From: Nocardiopsis sinuspersici
Lineage (GTDB): Bacteria > Actinomycetota > Actinomycetes > Streptosporangiales > Streptosporangiaceae
Length of the DNA: 57,094 nucleotides
Reading direction: 5' to 3'
Assembly (NCBI GenBank): GCA_008638415.1
Contig: VWVT01000026.1
Span: 1 to 57,094, forward strand
Part shown: positions 47,751-56,946 of the stretch, piece by piece
Numbering within the stretch: the stretch's first letter is position 1
Layout: every line of letters begins with the position of its first letter
Program-made: the position numbers and the translations under genes
The notes under the pieces: generated by a model
Seen by the model: only the letters and a program-made list of their open reading frames with translations
Databases searched by the model: none
Told to the model about the DNA's origin: nothing

Positions 47751-47811
47751 GGTGATCTTGCTCCTGGTGGCACTCTCGACCGCCGACAGTGCCGCTGGGA
47801 GCAAGATCACC
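47751..47811. repeat. 61-bp palindromic element between ftsW and mazG
   Basis: GGTGATCTTGCTCC (47751-47764) pairs perfectly with 47798-47811; an inner GGCACT/AGTGCC stem extends the fold. It sits between convergent genes and could be a bidirectional terminator or a REP-like element. Confidence 0.7.
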
Positions 47812-47843
47812 GCTGTCGGGGGCCCGACTCGGCGGTCAGCGCG

Positions 47844-48605
47844 TCAGGCGTTCCCGGACTTGGCCCAGTAGGCCCGCCACTCCTCCTCGGACAGCTCCCG
47901 GGGCTCCCGCCCGTCGGCTCGGGCCGCTTCCTCGGCCGCGCGCACGCGGGCGTCGAACCGGCGGGCCGCCGCCCGCAGGTCGATCTCGGCGTCGCGGCCC
48001 CGGTCGCGCTCGGCCGAGACCGCCGCGAACAGCTCGCCGCCCTCGGCGCCGTCGTCGTCCACCAGGTCGGCGGGAAAGCCGTTGCGCACCGCCCTCTTCT
48101 GCAACTCGTGGGCGAGCATCACGGCGGGCTGGGCGAACGGCACCCCGTCCAGCACGGAGGTCCGCCCGTCGCCGCCTCCCGCCCTGGCCTTCTCCGCGCG
48201 CTCGGCGGCCTTGATGGTCTCCCAGTTGGACCGCACCTCATCGGCGCCCGACACCTCCGCACCGCCGAACACGTGCGGGTGGCGGCGGGTCATCTTGTCG
48301 ATGATGGCGTCGGCGACGTCGTCCACCGTGAACCGCGCCGGGTCGCCCTCGGGGCGCTCGGAGGCGATCGCCGCGTGGAAGACCACCTGTAGCAGCACGT
48401 CGCCCAGTTCCTCGCGCAGCAGCGCGAGGTCGCCCTCCTCGATGGTCTCCAGGGTCTCGTAGGCCTCCTGGATCAGGTACTTGGCCAGCGACCCGTGGGT
48501 CTGCGACCTGTCCCACGGGCACTCCCGGCGCAGGGTGTCCATCACCTCGACCAGGCGCAGCATCCGGTGCCCGACCGGCCGGGTACCGTCCCGGGTCTCG
48601 TCCAT
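47844..48605 (-). CDS. mazG: Nucleoside triphosphate pyrophosphohydrolase MazG
   Basis: A 253-residue all-alpha NTP pyrophosphohydrolase. LRRECPWDRSQTHGSL opens the first MazG domain and REELGDVLLQVVFHA is the metal-binding helix. It removes non-canonical nucleotides. ATG overlaps the upstream stop as TGATG; GGAGGAG precedes it. Confidence 0.9.
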   Translation of the reverse strand: MDETRDGTRPVGHRMLRLVEVMDTLRRECPWDRSQTHGSLAKYLIQEAYETLETIEEGDLALLREELGDVLLQVVFHAAIASERPEGDPARFTVDDVADAIIDKMTRRHPHVFGGAEVSGADEVRSNWETIKAAERAEKARAGGGDGRTSVLDGVPFAQPAVMLAHELQKRAVRNGFPADLVDDDGAEGGELFAAVSAERDRGRDAEIDLRAAARRFDARVRAAEEAARADGREPRELSEEEWRAYWAKSGNA

Positions 48606-50215
48606 CACTCCTCCTCCCCGGCCCGCGCCGACCGGCCGTCGTGCTCGGGCAGCCAGCCGCCCCCACGCAGGGCGGCCATCACCCGGGCCACGGACTCGGC
48701 CGGGTCCATCCCCTCGGTGTCCACCACCAGGTCGGCGTCCCCCGGCTCCTCGTAGGGGTCCGAGATCCCCGTGAACGCGGGGATCAGCCCCGCACGCGCC
48801 TTGGCGTACAGGCCCTTGCGGTCGCGGGTCTCGCACACCTCCAGCGGCGTGGCCACGTGCACCAGGAAGAAGTCGCCGAACTCCTCCACCATCGCGCGCA
48901 CCTCGGCCCTGCCCCTGTCGTAGGGCGCGATCGGCGCGCACACCGTGACCCCGCCGTGCCGTGTGACCTCCGAGGCCACGTACCCGATCCGGCGGATGTT
49001 CAGCTCCCGGTGCTCCCGGGAGAAGGTCAGCTCGCTGGAGAGCATGCGCCGCACCACGTCGCCGTCCAGCAGGGTCACCGACCTCCCCGAACGGCGGATG
49101 CCGTCGCACACCCCGCGGGCGATCGTGGACTTGCCCGACCCGGACAGGCCGGTGAACAGCACGGTCAGGCCCCTCCTGGTCCGGGCCGGGCGCAGCCGCG
49201 CCAGTTCCGCGCCCACGCGGGCCGGGGTGAACCAGGAGGGCAGCTCGCGCCCGTGCGCCAGCTCCGCCTCCACCTGCTCGTCGGTCAGTTCGGACCGGGC
49301 CTCGCCCGGGTCGACCCGGGTGAGCGGCAGCCACAGTCCCTCCACGGAGGAGTAGCGCCACGGTTCGGGGTCCAGCACGGTCAGGGGAGGGCGCTGGGCC
49401 ATGACCCGCTCGACGTCGGGGCCGTCCCCGCCGGTCACCGAGAGCATGTGGGTGGCCCCGTAGGCGGCGGCCACGTGCGCGGCCAGCGCCACCTCCCGTG
49501 CCCCCCACACACCGCCCAGCACTCCCCGGGAGCGGTCGGCGCTCCGGGGCAGCGTGCACACCACGAAGGAGGTGCGCGCGGGCAGCAGGGGCTCCGCGGC
49601 CAGCACCGCCGTGGCCATCCCCTCGTCCTCCAGGCCGGTGTCGACGATCACCAGCACCTCGGCGCGGACGCCGTCGCCGTGTACCCGGCCCAGGGCGTCG
49701 GCCTCGGCGCGGATCTGGTGCAGCGCCCGGTGGTGCAGGGGCCGGTCGGTGACCACGGCCAGCAGGGGGCGGCCGGAGGGCTCCAGCTCGCGCTGGGCCC
49801 GCACCTCGGAGGGCGAGGGCCGCAGTTCGCGCAGCACCCCGTACGTCGGCGGGCGCAACAGGGTCACCGCGCCGGCCAGGCGGTGGCGCCCGTCGGCGCC
49901 TCGCCAGTGCTCGGACGCCTCGAGTCCGGCCAGCGGCGCGCCCTCGGGGTCGGTGAGGATCAGGTGTTCGACTCCGGACAGCTCCGCGGGAACCTCCAGG
50001 GTGACCGGAACCGGCCAGGGCCGCCCGTCGGGCAGACGGCCCTCCTTCTCCACGGTCTCCGCCTCGTCCCCCGTCATGAAACCGGGCAGCGGGTAGGCGC
50101 CGTTGAGAATCAGCTCCAGGTGGGCGAGCCCGTCCGGACCTGGGGCGAAGACCGGGGCGTCCGACCGCTCGACGCCGGGTTCCGGCGCACTCCCGCGCCT
50201 GTTGGCACTCACCAC
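48605..50215 (-). CDS. Adenylyl-sulfate kinase with degenerate ATP-sulfurylase-like domain
   Basis: A 536-residue fusion. The C-terminal APS kinase domain is intact: GLSGSGKSTIARGV (Walker A), LDGDVVRRMLSSEL and NIRRIGYVA. The N-terminal 330 residues resemble an ATP sulfurylase (LPGFMTGDEAE, an altered nucleotide motif DRPLHHRALHQIR) but the canonical RNPxHRAH and HxxGRxH-type motifs are not intact, so sulfurylase activity is doubtful. It phosphorylates APS to PAPS. It is coupled to mazG. Confidence 0.8.
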   Translation of the reverse strand: MVSANRRGSAPEPGVERSDAPVFAPGPDGLAHLELILNGAYPLPGFMTGDEAETVEKEGRLPDGRPWPVPVTLEVPAELSGVEHLILTDPEGAPLAGLEASEHWRGADGRHRLAGAVTLLRPPTYGVLRELRPSPSEVRAQRELEPSGRPLLAVVTDRPLHHRALHQIRAEADALGRVHGDGVRAEVLVIVDTGLEDEGMATAVLAAEPLLPARTSFVVCTLPRSADRSRGVLGGVWGAREVALAAHVAAAYGATHMLSVTGGDGPDVERVMAQRPPLTVLDPEPWRYSSVEGLWLPLTRVDPGEARSELTDEQVEAELAHGRELPSWFTPARVGAELARLRPARTRRGLTVLFTGLSGSGKSTIARGVCDGIRRSGRSVTLLDGDVVRRMLSSELTFSREHRELNIRRIGYVASEVTRHGGVTVCAPIAPYDRGRAEVRAMVEEFGDFFLVHVATPLEVCETRDRKGLYAKARAGLIPAFTGISDPYEEPGDADLVVDTEGMDPAESVARVMAALRGGGWLPEHDGRSARAGEEE

Positions 50216-50538
50216 GCGGCTCCTCTCCTACCAGGGTCCGGGAAACGTCACCAGCGTATGCCCGAAGCACCGGGCGCCCCGGACCGCACCGTCGCGAACG
50301 GAATAGAAGCAGTTCGGGACCGGTTTTACCCGATACGCGCCGCCGCCCGTGCCCGGGCCCGGAGAGCGGACGGCCCGGGGCGGTCCCGTGTCGCCGGTTG
50401 TCCACACCCCACCCGCGCGGAGCCGCCGGACTCGATAGTCTGGGAGGTGCCGGGCGTCCACCTTCCGCAGCCGCCTCTGTCACCGTGCGGGCCGCGACCA
50501 CCACCGCCTGATCCGGACCACTTCCACTTTCTGGTGCT
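50216..50538. other. Divergent intergenic region, 323 bp
   Basis: This region separates the APS kinase gene from mfd. TAGTCT (about 50437-50442) might be a -10 for mfd. No RNA element or gene was recognised. Confidence 0.3.
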
Positions 50539-53500
50539 ATGAGCCTCATTGGACTTCTCGCCGACGTCTCCAGGGACCCGGCGCTGCACACCGCGATCGA
50601 GGCCGCCCGGGGCGGCCGCGATCCCCATCTCGACCTCGTCGCCCCGGCGGCGCTGCGCCCCTTCATGGTGGGGGCGCTGGCCGCGGACGCGCCCGTGGGC
50701 GCACAGCGGACCGTGCTCGCCGTCACCGCCACCGAGCGCGAGGCCTCCGACCTGGCCGACGCGCTGGGCTCCCTGCTGCCCGAGGACTCGGTCGCGCTCT
50801 TCCCCGCGTGGGAGACCCTGCCCCACGAGCGGCTCTCTCCGCGCTCGGACACCGTCGGACAGCGGCTGGCCGTCCTGCGCCGCCTCGCCCACCCCGACCC
50901 CTCCGACCCGCTGACCAGCCCGCTGCGGGTGGTCGTGGCCCCCGTGCGCAGTGTCCTGCAGCCGCTGGTGGCCGGCCTGGGCGACCTGGAGCCGGTGCGC
51001 ATCCGCCCCGGCGACGAGACGTCCATGGAGGACGTGGTCGCCGCCCTGGCCAACACCGGCTACGCCCGCGTGGACCTGGTCGAGAAGCGCGGCGACATGG
51101 CCGTGCGCGGCGGCATCCTGGACGTGTTCCCGCCCACCGAGGAGCACCCGCTGCGGCTGGAGTTCTGGGGCGACACCGTCGAGGACATCCGCTACTTCCA
51201 GGTCGCCGACCAGCGCTCCATCGGCCCCGACGGGGGCGGAGAGGGCGGCCCGCGCACCACCAGCGCGGCCTCCGGGCTGTTCGCGCCGCCCTGCCGGGAG
51301 CTGTTGCTCACCGACGCCGTACGCGGGCGCGCGCGGGCGCTGGCCGAGGAGCACCCCTCCCTCGCCGAGACCCTGCACAAGATCGCCGACGGCGTGTCGG
51401 TGGAGGGCATGGAGGCGTTCGCGCCGGTGCTCGCCGAACGCATGGAGCCCTTCTTCACCTACCTGCCCCAGGACGCGATGGTGGTGGGGTGCGACCCCGA
51501 GCGCATCCGCACCCGCGCCGTGGAGCTGGAGGCCACCAGCGCCGAGTTCCTCGACGCGTCCTGGATCAACGCCGCCTCCGGCGGTGAGGCGCCCATCGAC
51601 CTGGGCGAATCCGCCTACATGTCCATCTCCGACCTGCGTTCCACCGCCTCCGAGCTGGGCCTGCCCTGGTGGGGGCTGACCCCGTTCACCGCGGGCGAGG
51701 ACGGCGGCCCGGGCGAGGAGGACGACTCCGTCATCGTCGGCGCGGCGGCCGCCGACACCTACCGGGGCGACACCGAGCGGGCCCTGGCCGACATCAAGGG
51801 CTGGCTGCACGACAACTGGAGCGTCGTGCTGGTCACCCAGGGGCACGGACCCGCAGAGCGCCTGGTGGCGATGCTGCGCGACGCCGGACTGGGCGCCACC
51901 CTGGCCGCCGACCTGGACGAGCGGCCCAGGGACGCGGTCGCCACGGTCACCACCGGGCTGGTCGAGCACGGGTTCCTGCTGCGTTCGGTGCACACGGTGG
52001 TGCTCACCGAGACCGACCTGGCGGGGCAGAAGTCCTCCACCCGCGACATGCGCCGGATGCCGAGCAGGCGCCGGGGCACGGTGGACCCGCTACAGCTCAA
52101 ACCGGGCGACTACGTCGTACACGAGCAGCACGGCGTGGGCCGCTACCTGGAGATGGTCAGCCGCCAGGTGCAGGGCGCCACCCGCGAGTACCTGCTCATC
52201 GAGTACGCGCCCTCCAAGCGCGGCCAGCCGGGAGACCGCCTGTTCGTGCCCACCGAGCAGTTGGGCGAGGTCACCCGCTACGTGGGCGGCGAGGCGCCCA
52301 CGCTGTCCAAGATGGGCGGCGCCGAGTGGAATAAGGCCAAGAACCGCGCCCGCAAGGTGGTCCGGGAGATCGCGGGCGACCTCATCCGGCTGTACTCGGC
52401 CCGGCAGGCCTCCCCCGGCCACGCGTTCGGACCCGACACCCCCTGGCAGCGTGAGCTGGAGGACGCGTTCCCCTACGTGGAGACGCCCGACCAGCTCGCC
52501 GCCATCGAGGAGGTCAAGAAGGACATGTCCCTGTCGGTCCCGATGGACCGGCTGATCTGCGGCGACGTGGGCTACGGCAAGACCGAGGTGGCGGTGCGCG
52601 CCGCGTTCAAGGCGGTGCAGGACGGCAAGCAGGTCGCGCTGCTGGTGCCCACCACGCTGCTGGTGCAGCAGCACATGTCCACGTTCACCGAGCGGTACGC
52701 GTCGTTCCCCGTCACGGTCAGGCCGATGTCGCGGTTCCAGACCGACGGCGAGGTGGAGCTGACCCGGGAGGGGCTGCGCAGCGGCGAGGTGGACATCGTC
52801 ATCGGCACGCACCGTCTGCTGTCGTCGGAGACCCGCTTCAAGGACCTGGGCCTGGTCATCGTCGACGAGGAACAGCGCTTCGGCGTGGAGCACAAGGAGG
52901 CGCTCAAGCGGCTGCGCACCCAGGTGGACGTACTGGCGATGTCGGCCACACCCATCCCGCGCACGCTGGAGATGGGCCTGACCGGCATCCGCGAGATGAC
53001 CACGATCCTCACCCCGCCCGAGGAGCGCCACCCGGTGCTCACGTTCGTGGGGCCCTACGAGGACAAGCAGATCGCCGCCGCGATCCGCCGCGAGCTGATG
53101 CGCGAGGGACAGGTGTTCTTCGTGCACAACAGGGTGGCCTCCATCGACAAGGTGGCGGCGAACATCAAACGCCTGGTGCCCGAGGCACGGGTGGCCTTCG
53201 CGCACGGCCAGATGAACGAGCAGCAGCTTGAGAAGGTGATGGTCGACTTCTGGGAGAAGAACTTCGACGTGCTGGTCTCCACGACCATCGTCGAGTCCGG
53301 CCTGGACGTGCCCAACGCCAACACCCTGATCATCGACCGCGCCGACACCTACGGGCTGTCGCAGCTGCACCAGTTGCGCGGCCGGGTGGGCCGCGGGCGC
53401 GAGCGCGCCTACGCGTACTTCCTGTACCCGCCGGAGAGGCCGCTCACCGAGACCGCCCACGAGCGGCTGGCCACCGTGGCCCAGCACACCGAGACGGGCG

Positions 53501-54150
53501 CAGGCATGTACGTGGCGATGAAGGACCTGGAGATCCGGGGCGCGGGCAACATCCTGGGCGCCGAGCAGTCCGGGACCATCGCGGGCGTGGGCTTCGACCT
53601 GTACGTGCGCATGGTGGGTGAGGCGGTGGCCGAACTCAAGGGCGACCCCGAGGCGGCCAAGGAGATCGAGACCAAGGTCGAGCTGCCCATCAACGCGCAC
53701 ATTCCGCACGACTACGTGCCGGGCGAGCGGCTGCGGTTGCAGTCCTACAAGCGCATCGCCAGCGTCACCAGTGAGGAGGACGTGCTCGCCGCCTACGAGG
53801 AGCTCACCGACCGGTACGGCACTCCGCCCGAGCCGGTGGACAACCTCATGGCCGTGGCCCGGTTCCGTGTGCTGGCCAAGTCGGCGGGGCTCTCCGACGT
53901 GGTGATGCAGGGCAACCAGATCCGCTTCGCCCCGGTGGAGCTGCGCGAGTCGCAGGAGCTGCGGCTGCGGCGGCTGTACCCCAAGACCATCCGCAAGGAG
54001 GCCACCAAGACCCTGTTGGTCCCGGTCCCCAAGTCCGGTGGCCTGGGCGGCAAGCCGCTGCGGGACCTGGAGCTGCTCAAGTGGTGCTCCGACCTGGTGA
54101 ACGCCATCTTCGAGCCCGCCAGGCGCAAGCCCGCCGCCCAGGAGGACTAG
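50539..54150 (+). CDS. mfd: Transcription-repair coupling factor Mfd
   Basis: A 1,203-residue protein that removes stalled RNA polymerase and recruits UvrA. UvrB-like N-terminal modules, an RNA polymerase-interacting domain near 515-570 (DYVVHEQHGVGRYL), helicase motifs GDVGYGKTEVAVR (about 674) and DEEQRFGVEHK (about 775), and a TRCF C-terminal domain are all present. ATG 50539 lacks a clear ribosome binding site. Confidence 0.97.
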   Translation: MSLIGLLADVSRDPALHTAIEAARGGRDPHLDLVAPAALRPFMVGALAADAPVGAQRTVLAVTATEREASDLADALGSLLPEDSVALFPAWETLPHERLSPRSDTVGQRLAVLRRLAHPDPSDPLTSPLRVVVAPVRSVLQPLVAGLGDLEPVRIRPGDETSMEDVVAALANTGYARVDLVEKRGDMAVRGGILDVFPPTEEHPLRLEFWGDTVEDIRYFQVADQRSIGPDGGGEGGPRTTSAASGLFAPPCRELLLTDAVRGRARALAEEHPSLAETLHKIADGVSVEGMEAFAPVLAERMEPFFTYLPQDAMVVGCDPERIRTRAVELEATSAEFLDASWINAASGGEAPIDLGESAYMSISDLRSTASELGLPWWGLTPFTAGEDGGPGEEDDSVIVGAAAADTYRGDTERALADIKGWLHDNWSVVLVTQGHGPAERLVAMLRDAGLGATLAADLDERPRDAVATVTTGLVEHGFLLRSVHTVVLTETDLAGQKSSTRDMRRMPSRRRGTVDPLQLKPGDYVVHEQHGVGRYLEMVSRQVQGATREYLLIEYAPSKRGQPGDRLFVPTEQLGEVTRYVGGEAPTLSKMGGAEWNKAKNRARKVVREIAGDLIRLYSARQASPGHAFGPDTPWQRELEDAFPYVETPDQLAAIEEVKKDMSLSVPMDRLICGDVGYGKTEVAVRAAFKAVQDGKQVALLVPTTLLVQQHMSTFTERYASFPVTVRPMSRFQTDGEVELTREGLRSGEVDIVIGTHRLLSSETRFKDLGLVIVDEEQRFGVEHKEALKRLRTQVDVLAMSATPIPRTLEMGLTGIREMTTILTPPEERHPVLTFVGPYEDKQIAAAIRRELMREGQVFFVHNRVASIDKVAANIKRLVPEARVAFAHGQMNEQQLEKVMVDFWEKNFDVLVSTTIVESGLDVPNANTLIIDRADTYGLSQLHQLRGRVGRGRERAYAYFLYPPERPLTETAHERLATVAQHTETGAGMYVAMKDLEIRGAGNILGAEQSGTIAGVGFDLYVRMVGEAVAELKGDPEAAKEIETKVELPINAHIPHDYVPGERLRLQSYKRIASVTSEEDVLAAYEELTDRYGTPPEPVDNLMAVARFRVLAKSAGLSDVVMQGNQIRFAPVELRESQELRLRRLYPKTIRKEATKTLLVPVPKSGGLGGKPLRDLELLKWCSDLVNAIFEPARRKPAAQED

Positions 54151-54270
54151 GTTCCGGGGACTCGGCGCCTTCGCCACCGAGGGTGGTGGGGGCGCCGACG
54201 AGGCTGCCGGAGGTTTCGCGGGCGCGCCCGTGAGGTAGGAGCGGGCGCGCCGTAGGGGCCGAGGGTTCTC
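54151..54270 (+). repeat. Dispersed hairpin element, copy 6
   Basis: Starts at the mfd stop codon and ends at the convergent DUF6350 stop. GGAGG is followed after 7 nt by a perfect 10-bp stem, GGCGCGCCCG (54221-54230)/CGGGCGCGCC (54242-54251), loop 11 nt. Compared with copy 1 the third stem pair is C-G instead of T-A, a compensatory change. The 5' part is a separate hairpin (TCGGCGCC/GGCGCCGA, 54162-54198) that may terminate mfd. Confidence 0.75.
54162..54198 (+). terminator. Terminator after mfd
   Basis: TCGGCGCC (54162-54169) pairs with GGCGCCGA (54191-54198), with an inner CCACC/GGTGG stem. The second arm overlaps the conserved box of the dispersed element. Confidence 0.6.
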
Positions 54271-55992
54271 TCAGGACTGAGGTGCGTCGGTCTGGTCGGG
54301 TTCGGCCTCGTAGGTGATCCCGTACAGCTCCTCGGACTCCTCGTCCTCGGCGGGGCGACGGCGCCACCAGCGACCGCCCTCGGCGCGCCGGGCCCTGCGC
54401 TCCTCGCGCCTTTGCTCCCGCAGCTCCCGGCGGGCCTGCCTGTGCGCCGCCCGCTCGGCGGCCCGGTCCGTCCTCTCCGTGTCCTCCCGGCCGTCCTGGT
54501 CCGGGGTTGGCCGGGACTCCCCGTCCTCACGGCGGCGTAGCGGCGTCACCGTGGCCAGTCCCTCCCCGACCGGCACGTCCGGGGGCAGCTCCGGTTCCGG
54601 GCGGGGCTTCGGTTCCGGCCGGGGCTTCGATCCCGGGCGGGACTCCGAAACGGAGTGGGGCTCCGGGCGGGGCTGCGGCTCCGGACGGGGCTCGGGCGCC
54701 CTCCTCCCCCGGGCGGAGCGCGGTCGCGACGGGTGCGATCCGCGCGTGTACCACCAGTTCGCGGCCCACGCGGCCACGGCGGCGGCCACACCCACCTCCA
54801 GTGCGGCGACCAGGCCCACCTGCCACGCCGACGGACCCATCTCACTCAGTCTCTCGCCGCCGAGCGGCCCCCCGGCCACCTCGGCCAGCGCCGCACACAG
54901 TGTCCCCGTGGTCACCCCGCACACGAAGCCCCACAGCGGAGCCGCCTCGCTGACCGCGTCGGGAGCACTGCGCTGGGTCAGCACACCACCCAGCGCACCC
55001 GCCGCGAACGGCACCGCGAGCGCGATCAGGGACGCCACCGGAGCGGCTCCGTTCTCGGGCACCGCGGCCAGCATCGGCAGCACCGGCAGGGCGCCCGCCG
55101 ACACCCCCGTCGGCGCGACGACGGTTCCCGTCCCCACCGCGAAACCCGGCCCCAGTGCGTAGCACACCGAGAACACCACGGCGTTGGGCAGGTAGGCCAA
55201 CTGGACGACCAGCAGCAGCGCACCGCCAACCAGGCCCGGACGCAGGGTCCGCGTCATCTCGACCGCCTCGGGCAGGCTGAACGCCAGGGCCACCAGGAAC
55301 AGCAGCAGACCGCCCAGCAGGAGCGTCCCCGTGGAGACGAGCATCCCCACCAGCAGGGACCGCGGCCGGGCGGGCATCAGGTCCAGCAGGTCCCGGACGG
55401 ACACCCCCTTGTCGAGCGTCATCTGGCGCAGTGCCCCCAGGCCGCCGGCCAGGAAGGCGATCACGAACCCCATGGCCAGCGCGCGCGGCATACTCGGCTC
55501 GACGGACTCGGTACGCGCCACCAGCGCCAGGGTGCCCGCTATCGCCGCGTAGGGCCCGGCGATGGCCAGCGCCGCCCGGTACACGTACCGCAGGCGGGGG
55601 ATCGAGCAGGAGCGCGCCAGCCACCGCCCCGACCGGTACAGCAGCAGCCCCGGAAGCAGGACCAGGCCGAGCGGCAGCAGGGCGATCTGCCCGTCGGGCA
55701 CCGAGAACGACACGTGGTGGCCCACCAGCCAGGCCAGTACCGCACCCCGGAGGATGTCGCCGATCTCCTCGCCGAAGGCGTCGTGCGGCGCGGCCACCCA
55801 CCCGATCATGGCCAGGGTGATGATCACCGCCAGCCCCAGCCCCGCGGCCGTGGCCGCGGCGATCCCGCCGGTGGAGTAGACGGGCCTGGGCGCGTCGGCG
55901 ACCCTGGCGGATGCAGCGGACCCGTCGGCGGCACTGGCCCGCGGGCGCTTGGGGGGACGGCCGCGGTCGGGAGGAGATCCTGGCGTACTCAC
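54271..55992 (-). CDS. DUF6350 polytopic membrane protein
   Basis: A 573-residue protein with about ten hydrophobic segments in residues 30-440 and a low-complexity cytoplasmic tail with repeated RPEP units (EPRPEPQPRPEP), then an Arg/Glu-rich stretch. It matches the actinobacterial DUF6350 family, function unknown. The GTG at 55992 is the most likely start but has no clear ribosome binding site; codons upstream are not conserved-looking. Confidence 0.7.
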   Translation of the reverse strand: MSTPGSPPDRGRPPKRPRASAADGSAASARVADAPRPVYSTGGIAAATAAGLGLAVIITLAMIGWVAAPHDAFGEEIGDILRGAVLAWLVGHHVSFSVPDGQIALLPLGLVLLPGLLLYRSGRWLARSCSIPRLRYVYRAALAIAGPYAAIAGTLALVARTESVEPSMPRALAMGFVIAFLAGGLGALRQMTLDKGVSVRDLLDLMPARPRSLLVGMLVSTGTLLLGGLLLFLVALAFSLPEAVEMTRTLRPGLVGGALLLVVQLAYLPNAVVFSVCYALGPGFAVGTGTVVAPTGVSAGALPVLPMLAAVPENGAAPVASLIALAVPFAAGALGGVLTQRSAPDAVSEAAPLWGFVCGVTTGTLCAALAEVAGGPLGGERLSEMGPSAWQVGLVAALEVGVAAAVAAWAANWWYTRGSHPSRPRSARGRRAPEPRPEPQPRPEPHSVSESRPGSKPRPEPKPRPEPELPPDVPVGEGLATVTPLRRREDGESRPTPDQDGREDTERTDRAAERAAHRQARRELREQRREERRARRAEGGRWWRRRPAEDEESEELYGITYEAEPDQTDAPQS

Positions 55993-56359
55993 CCGACTTA
56001 TGCTGCCAGGGACCGGAATGCTCCACGCCATCCCGGCCGCGCGTGTCGTGCCGGTACGCACGAGACCCGGCCGCTCCACTCCCCCGCCTGCTCCGGCCCG
56101 GCTCCCGGCCCCGGGCTCCTGACCGGGGACGGAAGGCACACCGCGCCTTCCGTGCCGTGCGGCCTCCCCGCCCCCGACACCGGTGCCTGCTTCCAGCCCG
56201 TCGTACGAGCGGCCGCACACGGCGGTTCCCCCGCCGCTCAGCGGTGGGGCGGAGCCGCCGTGGACGCGGAAACGCTCCAGGAGGGGGAACCGGACCCGCG
56301 CGGCCCCCGTCGTACCCTGTGAGTCCGGCACCGCCCCCCGCCCGAATGGAACGATCCGC
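55993..56359. other. Divergent intergenic region, 367 bp
   Basis: This region lies between the DUF6350 and DUF1707 genes. No gene, hairpin or operator stands out; composition is uniformly GC-rich. Confidence 0.3.
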
Positions 56360-56857
56360 ATGGCAGGTCCCGAACCCGACCACTATCGCCTCTCCGACGA
56401 CGAGCGCGACCAGGCGCTGGAACGGCTGCGGACGGCGTTGGAGGAGGGCCGGCTGGACTTCGACGAGCACGAGGCCCGCTCGACCACGGCCCTGAACGCC
56501 GTCACCAACCTGGACCTGGTGCCGCTCTTCGAGGACCTGCCGGCACGGCTGCGACCGGGTTCCGTCACCGGGACCGCCGACACCGCGCCCGCCACCCGTG
56601 GGTCCGCACCCGTGGAGAGAGGCGCCGCCGAGCACGGCAAGGTGGACCGCAAGGACCGCGGCCCCAACCTGGGCGGCTTGATCGGCTGGAGCGGCTTCCT
56701 GTTCCTCGTGTGGGGCCTGCCCGCCATCATGTCCGGCAACGTCACCTCCATCGCCGTCTTCTTCGGGTTCTTCTTCCTGCTCGTGGTCCCCGGCCTCACC
56801 ACCGTCATCATGCGCAGGCGCCGTGGCGGCGGCTCCGGGGAGCTCGGTAGCGGCTGA
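56360..56857 (+). CDS. DUF1707 membrane protein
   Basis: A 165-residue protein with an N-terminal DUF1707 domain (YRLSDDERDQALERLRTALEE then DFDEHEARS) and two hydrophobic helices at about 108-155. DUF1707 proteins are actinobacterial, with no clear function. ATG 56360 has GGAACG upstream. Confidence 0.85.
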   Translation: MAGPEPDHYRLSDDERDQALERLRTALEEGRLDFDEHEARSTTALNAVTNLDLVPLFEDLPARLRPGSVTGTADTAPATRGSAPVERGAAEHGKVDRKDRGPNLGGLIGWSGFLFLVWGLPAIMSGNVTSIAVFFGFFFLLVVPGLTTVIMRRRRGGGSGELGSG

Positions 56858-56878
56858 ACCTCGGAAGGAGCCCCACGT

Positions 56879-56925
56879 ACACAAGGCTCCGCCCCACCGC
56901 GGTGCGGCGGGGCGGAGCCTTGTGT
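56879..56925. terminator. Bidirectional terminator between DUF1707 gene and sucD
   Basis: A 17-bp perfect stem (56879-56895 with 56909-56925), including CAAGGCTCCGCCCC/GGGGCGGAGCCTTG, with a 13-nt loop. Strong in both directions. Confidence 0.85.
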
Positions 56926-56946
56926 GGAAACTACGCCTTGGGCGGG

